Of a stretch of 27,503 bases of DNA, positions 7,235 through 14,553 are shown in pieces. Position numbers and translations under genes: made by a program. The notes beneath the pieces were generated by a model that saw only the letters and a program-made list of their open reading frames with translations, did not search any database and was not told where the DNA came from. This stretch comes from an uncultured Bacilli bacterium (GTDB lineage Bacteria > Bacillota_I > Bacilli_A > RF39 > UBA660). Location of the stretch: NCBI GenBank assembly GCA_947629395.1, contig CANRDQ010000016.1:1-27503 (forward strand), in the 5' to 3' direction. Each line of letters opens with the position of its first letter. The first letter of the stretch is position 1.

Positions 7235-7317
7235 ATTGATAATTTTTACATTCTAATATTTTTAGGAATATTTAATAGTTTAGTGGAACCAAACTTTAAA
7301 GTAAGAGAGACGGTAAT

Positions 7318-7401
7318 ATGAATAAGAAGGATTTTTTAATTCTATCTTTAATCATTCTTATCTTCCTATTAGTATTATTACTATTTATAGTTTTAATATA
7401 A
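7318..7401 (+). CDS. 27-residue hydrophobic peptide, candidate type I toxin
   Basis: A short gene read directly: MNKKDFLILS start, then an almost continuous run of Leu/Ile/Val/Phe to the stop (27 residues). The ATG is preceded by AGAGA about 8 nt upstream. A single membrane helix with a short charged N-terminus is typical of Fst/TxpA/Ldr-type membrane toxins, though no sequence family was recognised. Support from context: its leader contains a 14-base stretch (7284-7297) repeated at 7437-7450 with one mismatch, the latter lying inside a convergent minus-strand small RNA. An antisense match would cover the region just before the ribosome binding site. This matches the layout of par/fst type I systems. 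Function is inferred. Confidence 0.5.
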   Translation: MNKKDFLILSLIILIFLLVLLLFIVLI

Positions 7402-7484
7402 AAGAAAATCACCTAACTCAACTGCTTTGAATTAGGTGAAACCAAACTTTTGGCAACACTCAACACTAGCATATTGAATGTTCC
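7397..7484 (-). ncRNA. Candidate antitoxin small RNA A
   Basis: About 88 nt on the minus strand. Promoter: TTTATA (7513-7518), 17-bp spacer, TAAAAT (7490-7495). The RNA would begin near 7484 with a 5' hairpin (AACATTCAA against TTGAGTGTT, one mismatch), then a single-stranded part complementary to the leader of the 27-residue peptide mRNA (14 bases, one G-T pair or mismatch), and end in an interrupted stem CACCTAA / TTAGGTG (7410-7416 and 7432-7438) plus a T-rich tail. A paralogue lies at 7584-7672. Confidence 0.5.
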
Positions 7485-7489
7485 TTTTT

Positions 7490-7518
7490 ATTTTATGCAA
7501 GTCTCCCTACTGTATAAA
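7490..7518 (-). promoter_or_regulatory. Promoter of small RNA A
   Basis: TTTATA, 17-bp spacer, TAAAAT on the minus strand. The -10 and its surroundings (ACTTGCATAAAATAAAAA) are shared with the promoter of small RNA B. Confidence 0.45.
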
Positions 7519-7530
7519 CGTAACATAAAA

Positions 7531-7556
7531 ACGACTTTTTTTACAAGTCGCTTTAT
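7531..7556. terminator. Duplicated tRNA-type terminator
   Basis: Stem CGACTT / AAGTCG with T-rich flanks on both strands. It is near-identical to the hairpin directly downstream of tRNA-Arg at about 7720-7745, so it moved with the duplication that produced small RNAs A and B. Confidence 0.6.
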
Positions 7557-7583
7557 TTCTCCTTATCATTATGATAGTAGTTA

Positions 7584-7672
7584 TAAAAAAATGACACTCA
7601 TTCGCTAGAATAAGTGTCTAATCCCATATAAATTGAGGTAGACATTCAACTCGAAAAAACTGAATGTTCCCC
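7584..7672 (-). ncRNA. Candidate antitoxin-like small RNA B, paralogue of A
   Basis: About 89 nt on the minus strand with the same plan as RNA A. Promoter TTGAAT (7703-7708), 18-bp spacer, TAAAAT (7679-7684); 5' hairpin ACATTCA / TGAATGT; unrelated middle segment; terminator stem GACACT / AGTGTC extended by ATTC/GAAT, then seven T. The middle segment differs from RNA A, so the target should differ. No toxin gene faces it; the plus-strand frame ending at 7593 (MIVVIKK before TGA, preceded by hydrophobic codons) may be what remains of one. Confidence 0.45.
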
Positions 7673-7678
7673 TTTTTT

Positions 7679-7708
7679 ATTTTATGCAAGTTTCCTTGAC
7701 ATATTCAA
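7679..7708 (-). promoter_or_regulatory. Promoter of small RNA B
   Basis: TTGAAT, 18-bp spacer, TAAAAT on the minus strand. Confidence 0.45.
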
Positions 7709-7717
7709 TATAACATA

Positions 7718-7746
7718 AAAACGACTTTTTTACAAGTCGCTTTATT
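7718..7746 (-). terminator. Terminator of tRNA-Arg
   Basis: Stem CGACTT / AAGTCG with a TTTTTATG tail on the minus strand, just after the tRNA 3' end. An additional copy lies at 7531-7556. Confidence 0.7.
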
Positions 7747-7753
7747 TTTAAAA

Positions 7754-7830
7754 TGGTGTCCACGACAGGATTCGAACCTGTGACCGATCGCTTAGAAGGC
7801 GATTGCTCTATCCAGCTGAGCTACGAGGAC
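7754..7830 (-). tRNA. tRNA-Arg (anticodon TCT)
   Basis: Minus strand; 77 nt including an encoded CCA (7754-7756). The D arm GCTC/GAGC, the anticodon stem ATCGC/GCGAT with loop CTTCTAA (anticodon TCT), and the T arm ACAGG-TTCGAAT-CCTGT are all well formed. The acceptor stem GTCCTCG against CGTGGAC has a U-U opposition at pair 5-68. Own promoter upstream and hairpin terminator downstream. Confidence 0.95.
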
Positions 7831-7850
7831 AACTAACTCACAACAATTAA

Positions 7851-7879
7851 ATTATATAATAACGAGCTTAAAAATGCAA
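7851..7879 (-). promoter_or_regulatory. Promoter of tRNA-Arg
   Basis: Minus strand: TTGCAT (7874-7879), 17-bp spacer, TATAAT (7851-7856), about 20 nt before the tRNA 5' end. Confidence 0.6.
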
Positions 7880-7927
7880 CAAAAAACATGAAAAAAGTTA
7901 AGATTTTTCATATTTTTCCTATAAACA

Positions 7928-7962
7928 AAAAATACAAGGGAATATTTTACCCTTGTATTTTG
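7928..7962. terminator. Terminator of ileS
   Basis: Perfect 10-bp stem AATACAAGGG / CCCTTGTATT (7931-7940 and 7950-7959) with T-rich tail on the minus strand, 7 nt after the ileS stop. Confidence 0.85.
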
Positions 7963-7966
7963 ACGA

Positions 7967-10900
7967 TTATATCTTTTCTACTTTAATAGCTACTTTTTCA
8001 TCATTAATATTTTGATCTGTTTCTAAACTATCATCAAAAATGATTTCTTCTGCTAAAGTTTCATTCTTAACATAATCAGAATATTTATCAATCATAGCTT
8101 TTACTTTATCACTTCCAGAGTAATAAATATTAATATGATCTGTAATGACAAAGTCAGCTTCTTTTCTAAGAGCTTGAACAGTACGTACCATTTCACGAGC
8201 AAGACCTTCTAAAATTAAATCTTCTGTTAATGTAGTATTTAAGACTACACAAGTAGTACTATCATTACTTGCAGCATAACCTTCTTTTACTTCTATTGAA
8301 GTAATAGTATTATCACTATTAAGAGTGAAATCTTCATCTTCTAATTTAATAGTTAAAGGTTCTTGAGCTAATTTAAAGGCATCATGACTGGAAATGTTTT
8401 TTAATACTTCTTGTAGTGTTTTAATTTTTGGTCCAAGTTCACGACCTAAAACTTTAAAGTTAGGTTTTAAAGAATAATTAAGATAATCTGTCATATCCTC
8501 TTTATAAGTTATATCTTTAACATTAAGTTCTTCTTTAATAATTGAATCCAAATTTCCAATTATATCTTTTACTTTTTTGTCTAATATAACTTCAGATATT
8601 GGTTGACGAACTTTGATATTTACTTCTTCTCTAGCATCTCTTCCTAGACTACAAACATCACGAACTAAATCCATTTGTTCTTCTACTTTTTCATCAATAT
8701 ATTCTTCATTACATACTGGGAAGTCAGCTAAATGAACACTTTCTTCACCAGTTAATTTTGTATAAATTTCATCAGAAATAAATGGTGTAATTGGTGCGGT
8801 TAATTTAGCAAGAGTTACTAATACTTCATAAGTTGTAAGATAAACACTTTTTTTACTTAAAGTAAGTTCACTATCCCAGAAACGTCTTCTGTTACTTCTG
8901 ATATACCAGTTAGATAAGTCATCATTTAAGAATGGAACTATAGCTCTAACTACTTTATTTAAATCATATTCTTCATAACCTTCAGTTACTACTTTTACCA
9001 ATTTATTTAATTTAGAAAGTAACCAACGATCTATTAATTCACGGTCTTCATATACAACTTCATATTCTCTTGGATCAATATTATCTGCATTAGCATACAT
9101 TTCAAAGAATGAATAAGCATTTTTAAATGTAGATATATATTTTGAATATACTTCTTTAACACCATTTTCATCAAATTTTAAAGGTGTCCAAACTGGTGAA
9201 GTATATAACATATAGAATCTGATTGTATCTGCTCCATACTGAGTCATAATATCTATTGGATTAATGATATTACCTAAAGATTTACTCATCTTTTTACCTT
9301 GATCATCTAACATTAAATCATTAACTAATACATTTTTAAAACTTGATTTTCCACTTATTAATGTTGATATAACAAGAAGTACATAGAACCAACCACGAGT
9401 TTGGTCAACACCTTCAGCAATAAAATCAGCTGGGAATTGTGATTCAAATAATTCTTTATTTTCAAATGGATAATGATATTGAGCATATGGCATTGAACCT
9501 GAATCAAACCATACATCCATTACATCTAGTACTCTACTCATAGTTTTACCACATTTTGGACATTTAAAATGAATATTATCTACATAAGGTCTATGTAATT
9601 CTAGATTTTCAACATCAATATCTTCGATAGCTTTTTCTTTTAATTCTTGGATAGAACCTACTGATTCAAAATGGCCACAATCACAAGTCCAAATTGGAAG
9701 TGGGCATCCCCAGAATCTATTTCTAGATATACCCCAGTCTATCATGTTTTCAAGCCAGTTATTAAAACGTTTTTCTCCAACATAATCAGGATACCAATTA
9801 ATCTTCTTGTTTTCAGCAATTATTTTATCTTTATAAGCTGTATTGTTAACATACCAAGCTGGTTTAGCATAATAAACTAGAGGTTGTTTACATCTCCAAC
9901 AATGAGGATAATCGTGAACCATTTTAGCTTTTTTAAATAATTTATCTTCACTCTTAAGATATTTAATGATATCTATTTCAAGTTCACTATCAGTAACTAA
10001 TCTACCTTTCCATGGACCTTCTAAGTAGCAACCATCTTTTCCTACAGGATTAATGAAAGTAATACCTGCTTGTTGAGCTACTCTATTATCGTCTACACCA
10101 AAAGCTGGGGCAATATGAACGATACCTGTACCATCACTAGCAGTAACATAATCATCCGCTAAAATCTCAAAAGCTTTTCCTTCTACTTTAACAAATGGCA
10201 TTAATTGTTCATATTTACGTCCTACTAAATCTTTTCCTTTGTAAGTTTCTAATACTTCGTATTCATCTCCTAATACGTTATTAGCAAGATCTTTGGCAAC
10301 GATAAAATTATATCCTTTACTAGCTGCTTTTATATAGTCAAGATTTCCATTAACACATAAAGCGACATTAGCCATTAATGTCCAAGGTGTTGTAGTCCAT
10401 ACTAATACATAAGTATCTTCATCAACTAACTTAAAAGGCACTGTTACAGTATTTACTGATACTTCTTTGTAACCTTGAGATACTTCATGGGATGCTAGTT
10501 CTGTTCCACATCTAGGACAATATGGTAGAACTTTATTTCCATAATAAATTAATCCTTTTTTATTTAATTCATTTACTATCCACCATTCAGATTCAATAAA
10601 TTCATTACTACAAGTAATATAAGGATTATCACAATCAATGAATTGTCCCATCATATCAGTTACTTTTTTTACTTCATCTATATTTGAATCTGTTTCTTTT
10701 TTACATTCTTCACAAAATCTCTCTACACCTAATTTTTCGATATCAGTTTTAGATTTAAAACCTAGTTTCTTTTCTACATTAACTTCTATAGGTAATCCAT
10801 GAGTATCAAGCCCTATTTTTCTAAGTACACGATAACCTTGCATAGTCTTAAACTTGCAAAAAGAATCTTTAATAGTTTTAGAGAATACGTGATGAATTCC

Positions 10901-11062
10901 AGGTTTAGCATTCGCATAGATTGGTCCATCATAAAAGACAAAGTCTTCTTTACCTTTTCTGTTTTCAATAGTTTTTTCTAAAATATTCATTTCTTTAAAC
11001 TTATCTACATATTTTTGTTCAATTTCACGAATAGATCCTTTTTCTAATTTTTTAAAACTCAT
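7967..11062 (-). CDS. ileS: Isoleucyl-tRNA synthetase, type 2, with swapped HIGH motif
   Basis: A class I synthetase of 1031 residues charging tRNA-Ile in the cytoplasm. Features in order: catalytic N-terminus FVFYDGPIYANAKP, then the ATP-binding signature as G55-I56-H57-H58 instead of HIGH; editing domain with TTTPWTL (223-229); W-rich KRFNNWLENMIDWGISRNRFWG block; DVWFDSGS; KMSKS (591-595); C-terminal anticodon-binding domain. Length and the TIKD/THGLP context fit the IleRS2 (eukaryote-like) branch, which is less sensitive to mupirocin than type 1. Start: ATG at 11062 has GAAAGGA upstream; in-frame codons further up lie in the T-box terminator. Regulated by a T-box leader. Single gene with its own terminator. 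Confidence 0.97.
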   Translation of the reverse strand: MSFKKLEKGSIREIEQKYVDKFKEMNILEKTIENRKGKEDFVFYDGPIYANAKPGIHHVFSKTIKDSFCKFKTMQGYRVLRKIGLDTHGLPIEVNVEKKLGFKSKTDIEKLGVERFCEECKKETDSNIDEVKKVTDMMGQFIDCDNPYITCSNEFIESEWWIVNELNKKGLIYYGNKVLPYCPRCGTELASHEVSQGYKEVSVNTVTVPFKLVDEDTYVLVWTTTPWTLMANVALCVNGNLDYIKAASKGYNFIVAKDLANNVLGDEYEVLETYKGKDLVGRKYEQLMPFVKVEGKAFEILADDYVTASDGTGIVHIAPAFGVDDNRVAQQAGITFINPVGKDGCYLEGPWKGRLVTDSELEIDIIKYLKSEDKLFKKAKMVHDYPHCWRCKQPLVYYAKPAWYVNNTAYKDKIIAENKKINWYPDYVGEKRFNNWLENMIDWGISRNRFWGCPLPIWTCDCGHFESVGSIQELKEKAIEDIDVENLELHRPYVDNIHFKCPKCGKTMSRVLDVMDVWFDSGSMPYAQYHYPFENKELFESQFPADFIAEGVDQTRGWFYVLLVISTLISGKSSFKNVLVNDLMLDDQGKKMSKSLGNIINPIDIMTQYGADTIRFYMLYTSPVWTPLKFDENGVKEVYSKYISTFKNAYSFFEMYANADNIDPREYEVVYEDRELIDRWLLSKLNKLVKVVTEGYEEYDLNKVVRAIVPFLNDDLSNWYIRSNRRRFWDSELTLSKKSVYLTTYEVLVTLAKLTAPITPFISDEIYTKLTGEESVHLADFPVCNEEYIDEKVEEQMDLVRDVCSLGRDAREEVNIKVRQPISEVILDKKVKDIIGNLDSIIKEELNVKDITYKEDMTDYLNYSLKPNFKVLGRELGPKIKTLQEVLKNISSHDAFKLAQEPLTIKLEDEDFTLNSDNTITSIEVKEGYAASNDSTTCVVLNTTLTEDLILEGLAREMVRTVQALRKEADFVITDHINIYYSGSDKVKAMIDKYSDYVKNETLAEEIIFDDSLETDQNINDEKVAIKVEKI

Positions 11063-11090
11063 TCTTATCATTCCTTTCTTTTGCGAAATA

Positions 11091-11316
11091 GTAATAAAAA
11101 AACTATTCATCCCTAAGGACGAATAGTTTCGCGGTACCACCTTATTTTATGAAAATTTCATAATCTCTAAACACTTAACGCGTGTAATCGTCTTTATCTT
11201 ATCCATAAAGAGCACTTGAAAGTGATCTTAATAAAGTTATTTTCCTTGCTTTCACCACCCACAAGGTCTCTTTAAAAATAGGTCTTTATTACGTCTTTCG
11301 CACTTGCTTTTACAAA
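11091..11316 (-). ncRNA. T-box riboswitch controlling ileS
   Basis: Minus strand leader. Elements seen in order: stem I region with GGTGGTGAAAGC and the specifier GATCACTTT (Ile codon ATC at 11224-11226), the conserved T-box AAGGTGGTACCGCG (11131-11144), then a terminator stem AAACTATTC / GAATAGTTT (11100-11108 and 11121-11129) with a seven-T tail. Uncharged tRNA-Ile would bind the specifier and T-box and favour antitermination. The ATC specifier agrees with the gene downstream. Confidence 0.95.
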
Positions 11317-11322
11317 CAATAC

Positions 11323-11349
11323 ATTATCACAAATTATTTTAAAAATCAA
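11323..11349 (-). promoter_or_regulatory. Promoter of the ileS T-box leader
   Basis: Minus strand: TTGATT (11344-11349), 15-bp spacer, GATAAT (11323-11328) with an upstream TG (extended -10). The spacer is short; a strict consensus is lacking. Confidence 0.45.
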
Positions 11350-11402
11350 GAATAATTTTAAACAACACAACAACAATATTATATGATTGAAATATGATTT
11401 TG

Positions 11403-11615
11403 CTACAAAGGATTTCTAATTTTGACTTCTACTTGAATTGAAACGTTACAGTTTATAGGGAGTGATTTTCTTTCTTGGTTAATACTTTGACAAATTAAAA
11501 GGGAGTTTGGATCATTTGTCAATATTTCTTCTAGATATACTTTTGAGTCATTAGAAGTAAAGAAATCTTTTATAGCTTTGTGGCAACTTTCTGCTATTTT
11601 TTCTTCTAAATTTAT
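11403..11615 (-). CDS. Small unknown protein with a proposed ATA start
   Basis: An open frame of 70 codons found by reading, not started by ATG, GTG or TTG. A perfect AGGAGG (11625-11630) lies 9 nt before an ATA codon at 11615, from which the frame runs NLEEKIAESCHKAIKDFF and ends KIRNPL before TAG. An extended -10 (TGTTATATT) with TTGCTT 17 bp upstream stands at the right place before the ribosome binding site. Codon use looks like that of neighbouring genes. The product is probably cytoplasmic: a helical N-terminal half and a strand-like end (NVSIQVEVKIR). No family recognised. It could be a gene translated from a near-cognate start, or one whose ATG mutated to ATA. Confidence 0.5.
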   Translation of the reverse strand: MNLEEKIAESCHKAIKDFFTSNDSKVYLEEILTNDPNSLLICQSINQERKSLPINCNVSIQVEVKIRNPL

Positions 11616-11694
11616 ATATACTTTCCTCCTTTCGGGTGGTAATATAACAAAGTTTTTTTACATAAGCAAATGACTATTTTTAACTTTTGGAAAT

Positions 11695-11750
11695 AAAAAA
11701 AGAAACAAATTTAAAATTTTGGTTAAGGAAATTTTTTAATCTGTTTCTCT
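11695..11750 (-). terminator. Terminator of the M29 aminopeptidase gene
   Basis: Long interrupted stem with ends AGAAAC / GTTTCT and inner AAATTT pairs, followed on the minus strand by a run of T. It lies about 25 nt after the aminopeptidase stop. Confidence 0.55.
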
Positions 11751-11775
11751 ATCTTTACAAAATAATTTTGTTATA

Positions 11776-12882
11776 TTAATTATCATAATTTAAGGCTTTT
11801 AACTCATCAAGGACAAATTTACCATTTTTTCTAATTAATTTATCATCAAAGTAAATTTCTCCGCCACCAAAATCTTCTCTTTGGATTAAAACCATATCCC
11901 AGTGAACCGCAGAATGATTTCCATTATCACAGTCTGCATAGGAATCTCCTGGTGTAAAATGTAGACTTCCTAATATTTTTTCATCATATAAAATATCTCC
12001 CATAGGATATAGAATTTTAGGATTAAATCCTAAAGAGAATTCACCAACATATCTTGCGCCTTCATCAGTATCAAATATTTCATTTAAAGCTTCATCATCT
12101 TCATCACAAGTGGCTTTAACTATTTTTCCATTTTCAAAAGTTAAGGATACATGATGAAAAACATTTCCACGATATGGACTTGGTGTATTGTAAGTAATAA
12201 CTCCATTTACACTATCTTTAACAGGTGCTGAATAAAGTTCTCCATCCGGAATATTCATATCTCCACAACAAGGTATAGCTGGAAGTCCTTTAATGGAGAA
12301 TGTTAAATCAGTGTTTGGTGCGACAATTCTTACTTTATCTGTTTTTTCCATAAGTTCTTTTAATGGCTTAATATCTTCACTCATTTTAGCATAATCAACA
12401 GTCATGACATCCCAAGCAAAATCTTCGAATTCACGTGTTGACATTTGAGCTTTGTAAGCATCTACTCTAGATGGATAATTTAATAATACCCACTTTCTTT
12501 CATTTACTCTTACGTTGTTTTCTTCATCTAGTTTTTGACCTAATTCTTTTATATAATCTTTATCAGCATTTTTATTTTCATAATCATTATAAGTATATCT
12601 TATATTGATAAAAGCATCCATATTATCTACTTCAAGACGAGCTTTTTTCTTTAGATAATCAATTCTTTCAACACTGGAAGTTTCCGCTAAATGGGCATCT
12701 AATCTAGAATTAACTTCTTCTAAATAAATATGTGCTCCTACTTTCTTGGCTTCATCAATAATTTTAGATACAAAATCTTCGGCTTCATGAGGAAAACTTA
12801 CTTTAACTTTTTCTCCTTTCTTTAAATGTAAAGAATAAGTTACAATAGTATTAGCAAGTTTCTGCATTTTTTCTTCTTTCAT
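11776..12882 (-). CDS. M29 (thermophilic aminopeptidase T family) metallopeptidase
   Basis: A 368-residue cytoplasmic aminopeptidase of family M29 (AmpS/AmpT/PepS type), removing N-terminal residues from peptides using two metal ions. Visible family landmarks: the NIPDGELYSAPVKDSVNG block with the metal Glu, RYVGEFSLGFNP with the second Glu, LHFTPGDSYADCDNGN, and HWDMVLIQ near the C-terminus with metal-binding His and Asp. Length is normal. AGGAAG precedes the ATG. Transcribed alone, divergent from the small coat-like gene, with which it shares a short intergenic region. Confidence 0.93.
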   Translation of the reverse strand: MKEEKMQKLANTIVTYSLHLKKGEKVKVSFPHEAEDFVSKIIDEAKKVGAHIYLEEVNSRLDAHLAETSSVERIDYLKKKARLEVDNMDAFINIRYTYNDYENKNADKDYIKELGQKLDEENNVRVNERKWVLLNYPSRVDAYKAQMSTREFEDFAWDVMTVDYAKMSEDIKPLKELMEKTDKVRIVAPNTDLTFSIKGLPAIPCCGDMNIPDGELYSAPVKDSVNGVITYNTPSPYRGNVFHHVSLTFENGKIVKATCDEDDEALNEIFDTDEGARYVGEFSLGFNPKILYPMGDILYDEKILGSLHFTPGDSYADCDNGNHSAVHWDMVLIQREDFGGGEIYFDDKLIRKNGKFVLDELKALNYDN

Positions 12883-12884
12883 TC

Positions 12885-12911
12885 ACATCTTCCTTTCTAT
12901 TACATAATATA
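12885..12911 (+). promoter_or_regulatory. Candidate sigma-K-type promoter
   Basis: AC at 12885-12886, 16 bp, then CATAATATA (12903-12911), matching the late mother-cell pattern AC-N16-CATANNNTA known from Bacillus sigma-K. The motif is short and partly overlaps the start of the divergent aminopeptidase, so this is tentative. Confidence 0.35.
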
Positions 12912-12931
12912 CAAACAAAGGAGTGTATGTT

Positions 12932-13192
12932 ATGTATCAATCTAGGTATATTGTACCAAATAATAGACAATTTATGTACCCTAATTCTACAAATTCTCCT
13001 CAAGATGAAAGGTTTTTAGCGCCTTTTTTACTTGGAGGAATTGCTGGTACTGCCATAGGTTATGGATTTGGAAATAACAATAATAATTACCGACCTGTAT
13101 GTCCTGGACCATATTGTGTTGGTCCTGCATATCCTGTACCATATAATAATTATCAATATGTTCCAAGTTATAATCAAAATTTCTATTATTAA
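12932..13192 (+). CDS. Gly/Asn/Tyr/Pro-rich small protein, probable spore coat component
   Basis: An 86-residue protein with an N-terminal polar part, a glycine-zipper-like hydrophobic segment (FLAPFLLGGIAGTAIGYGFG), an Asn run, and a Tyr/Pro/Asn-rich tail with two Cys (PVCPGPYCVGP). Composition of this type is common among spore coat proteins. An AAAGGAG site places the start at the ATG at 12932, since a GTG 9 nt upstream overlaps that site. A sigma-K-like promoter pattern lies before it. No family was recognised with certainty; the coat role is inferred from composition, promoter pattern and neighbouring sporulation genes. Confidence 0.6.
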   Translation: MYQSRYIVPNNRQFMYPNSTNSPQDERFLAPFLLGGIAGTAIGYGFGNNNNNYRPVCPGPYCVGPAYPVPYNNYQYVPSYNQNFYY

Positions 13193-13217
13193 AAAAAGTC
13201 GAAGATTTCGACTTTTT
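13193..13217. terminator. Bidirectional terminator
   Basis: Stem AAAAAGTCGAA / TTCGACTTTTT with a 3-nt loop between the coat-like gene and the kinase gene; it serves both convergent genes. Confidence 0.85.
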
Positions 13218-14463
13218 ATGTTTCTATAATGGGTAAAGTTATTTTAACGGTAGTACCCTTATCTTTTTTAGAACTATAGACCATACTACCACCATGTAAA
13301 TTAACTATTTCTCTAGATAAACTAACTCCTAGACCGGTTCCTTTCTTTTTAGTAGTATAAAACATCTCTCCAATATATTTTAAATTTTCTTTGTCTATAC
13401 CTACTCCATTATCTCTAATTTCAATTAAAGCTTCATTATCCTTAGTTTTAACATCTAACTCTATTTCCATATTAACATTTTCTCTTTTAGCTTCTAATGA
13501 ATTTTTAAAAACATTAATTAAAACTTGTTTTAATCTATTGTAATCCGCTAACATATATACTTCTTCATCGGGAATATTAACAACTGTTTGAACTTTATTT
13601 TTTCTCATTAAAGGTTTAAGAGAATCAACAGTATCTTCCAGTAACATATATAAATCAATCTCATCTTTATCTATTTGAATTTTAGTATAATCTAGAAAAT
13701 CATCCATTAAAGTAATAGTTCTTTCTATTTCGTTTTTGATGATGGGAATATATTTTTTTATTCTTTCTTCATCATGATAATCAAACATATCTAAATAACC
13801 TTTACATACAGCAATAGGATTTTTAATTTCGTGTGTCATCTTAAAGAGCGATTGCCTTAACCTTTTTTCTTTTTCTAATTCATTCATTACACTATTTAAA
13901 TTAACAATACTCTCTAATCTAGCTAAGAAATAAATAATTATGTAGGCAAAAGTAGTATATAAAACCAGTACAAATAACATTTCTAAGACATTACTTAAAA
14001 GATTATATTCTGGTCTTATAAAAAGAAATAATTCTAAGGAAATAAAAAATGATTTTATACCTACAAATATATTAATTAAATTATCGGGCTTTTTTCTACT
14101 TATATTAAAGTAATTATAAACTATAAAGTAAGCTAGATATTCACTTATTAAAAACCAAATATTTACATTTAAACTAATATTATAATACCAAATTAATATT
14201 ATAGAGATCATAACTTGTGCTATTTTAGCTTTCTTAAAATAACTAACTAATAGTGGTATATTAAATAGAATCATCGGAAAGATAGTTCCTATTCTAGCAC
14301 CGTACTTAATAGTAAAATATAAAGATGACACTAAAGCTAATTCTAAGAAGAAACTTTTTTCTTGTAAATCCATATTTTTAATATATGCTGTATAAACAAT
14401 ATACAAAGTTAGAGGAAATAATAAATAAACTAAATTTAATAAGAGTGATTCCAAGATATACAT
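13216..14463 (-). CDS. Membrane sensor histidine kinase, KinB-like sporulation kinase
   Basis: A 415-residue kinase with about six membrane helices in the first 185 residues and no extracellular sensor domain, the layout of KinB. The catalytic part has the H-box HEIKNP with His211, an N-box NVFKNSLEA, G1 DNGVGI, and a G2 loop GTGLGVS. It would autophosphorylate and feed phosphate into the Spo0F/Spo0A route. No response regulator gene is adjacent, as expected for an orphan sporulation kinase. The ATG has GAAAGGAGAG upstream. Its promoter holds two tandem Spo0A boxes over the -35 region, suggesting positive feedback by Spo0A-P. Input signal unknown; the assignment as a sporulation kinase is inferred from topology, orphan status and the boxes. 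Confidence 0.82.
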   Translation of the reverse strand: MYILESLLLNLVYLLFPLTLYIVYTAYIKNMDLQEKSFFLELALVSSLYFTIKYGARIGTIFPMILFNIPLLVSYFKKAKIAQVMISIILIWYYNISLNVNIWFLISEYLAYFIVYNYFNISRKKPDNLINIFVGIKSFFISLELFLFIRPEYNLLSNVLEMLFVLVLYTTFAYIIIYFLARLESIVNLNSVMNELEKEKRLRQSLFKMTHEIKNPIAVCKGYLDMFDYHDEERIKKYIPIIKNEIERTITLMDDFLDYTKIQIDKDEIDLYMLLEDTVDSLKPLMRKNKVQTVVNIPDEEVYMLADYNRLKQVLINVFKNSLEAKRENVNMEIELDVKTKDNEALIEIRDNGVGIDKENLKYIGEMFYTTKKKGTGLGVSLSREIVNLHGGSMVYSSKKDKGTTVKITLPIIET

Positions 14464-14485
14464 ATTAACTCTCCTTTCTGTTTTA

Positions 14486-14520
14486 ATTATATGTTTTAAG
14501 TTTGTCGATATTTGTCGAAT
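14486..14520 (-). promoter_or_regulatory. Spo0A-type promoter of the kinase gene with two tandem 0A boxes
   Basis: Two direct repeats TTTGTCGATA (14501-14510) and TTTGTCGAAT (14511-14520), 10 bp apart. The second contains the consensus 0A box TGTCGAA, the first TGTCGAT. Minus-strand -10 TATAAT at 14486-14491 has no good -35; the boxes sit over that position, as in Spo0A-activated sigma-A promoters. Confidence 0.65.
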
Positions 14521-14553
14521 TATGTTAGAAAAAGCATTTTTTTGTAAAAAAAA

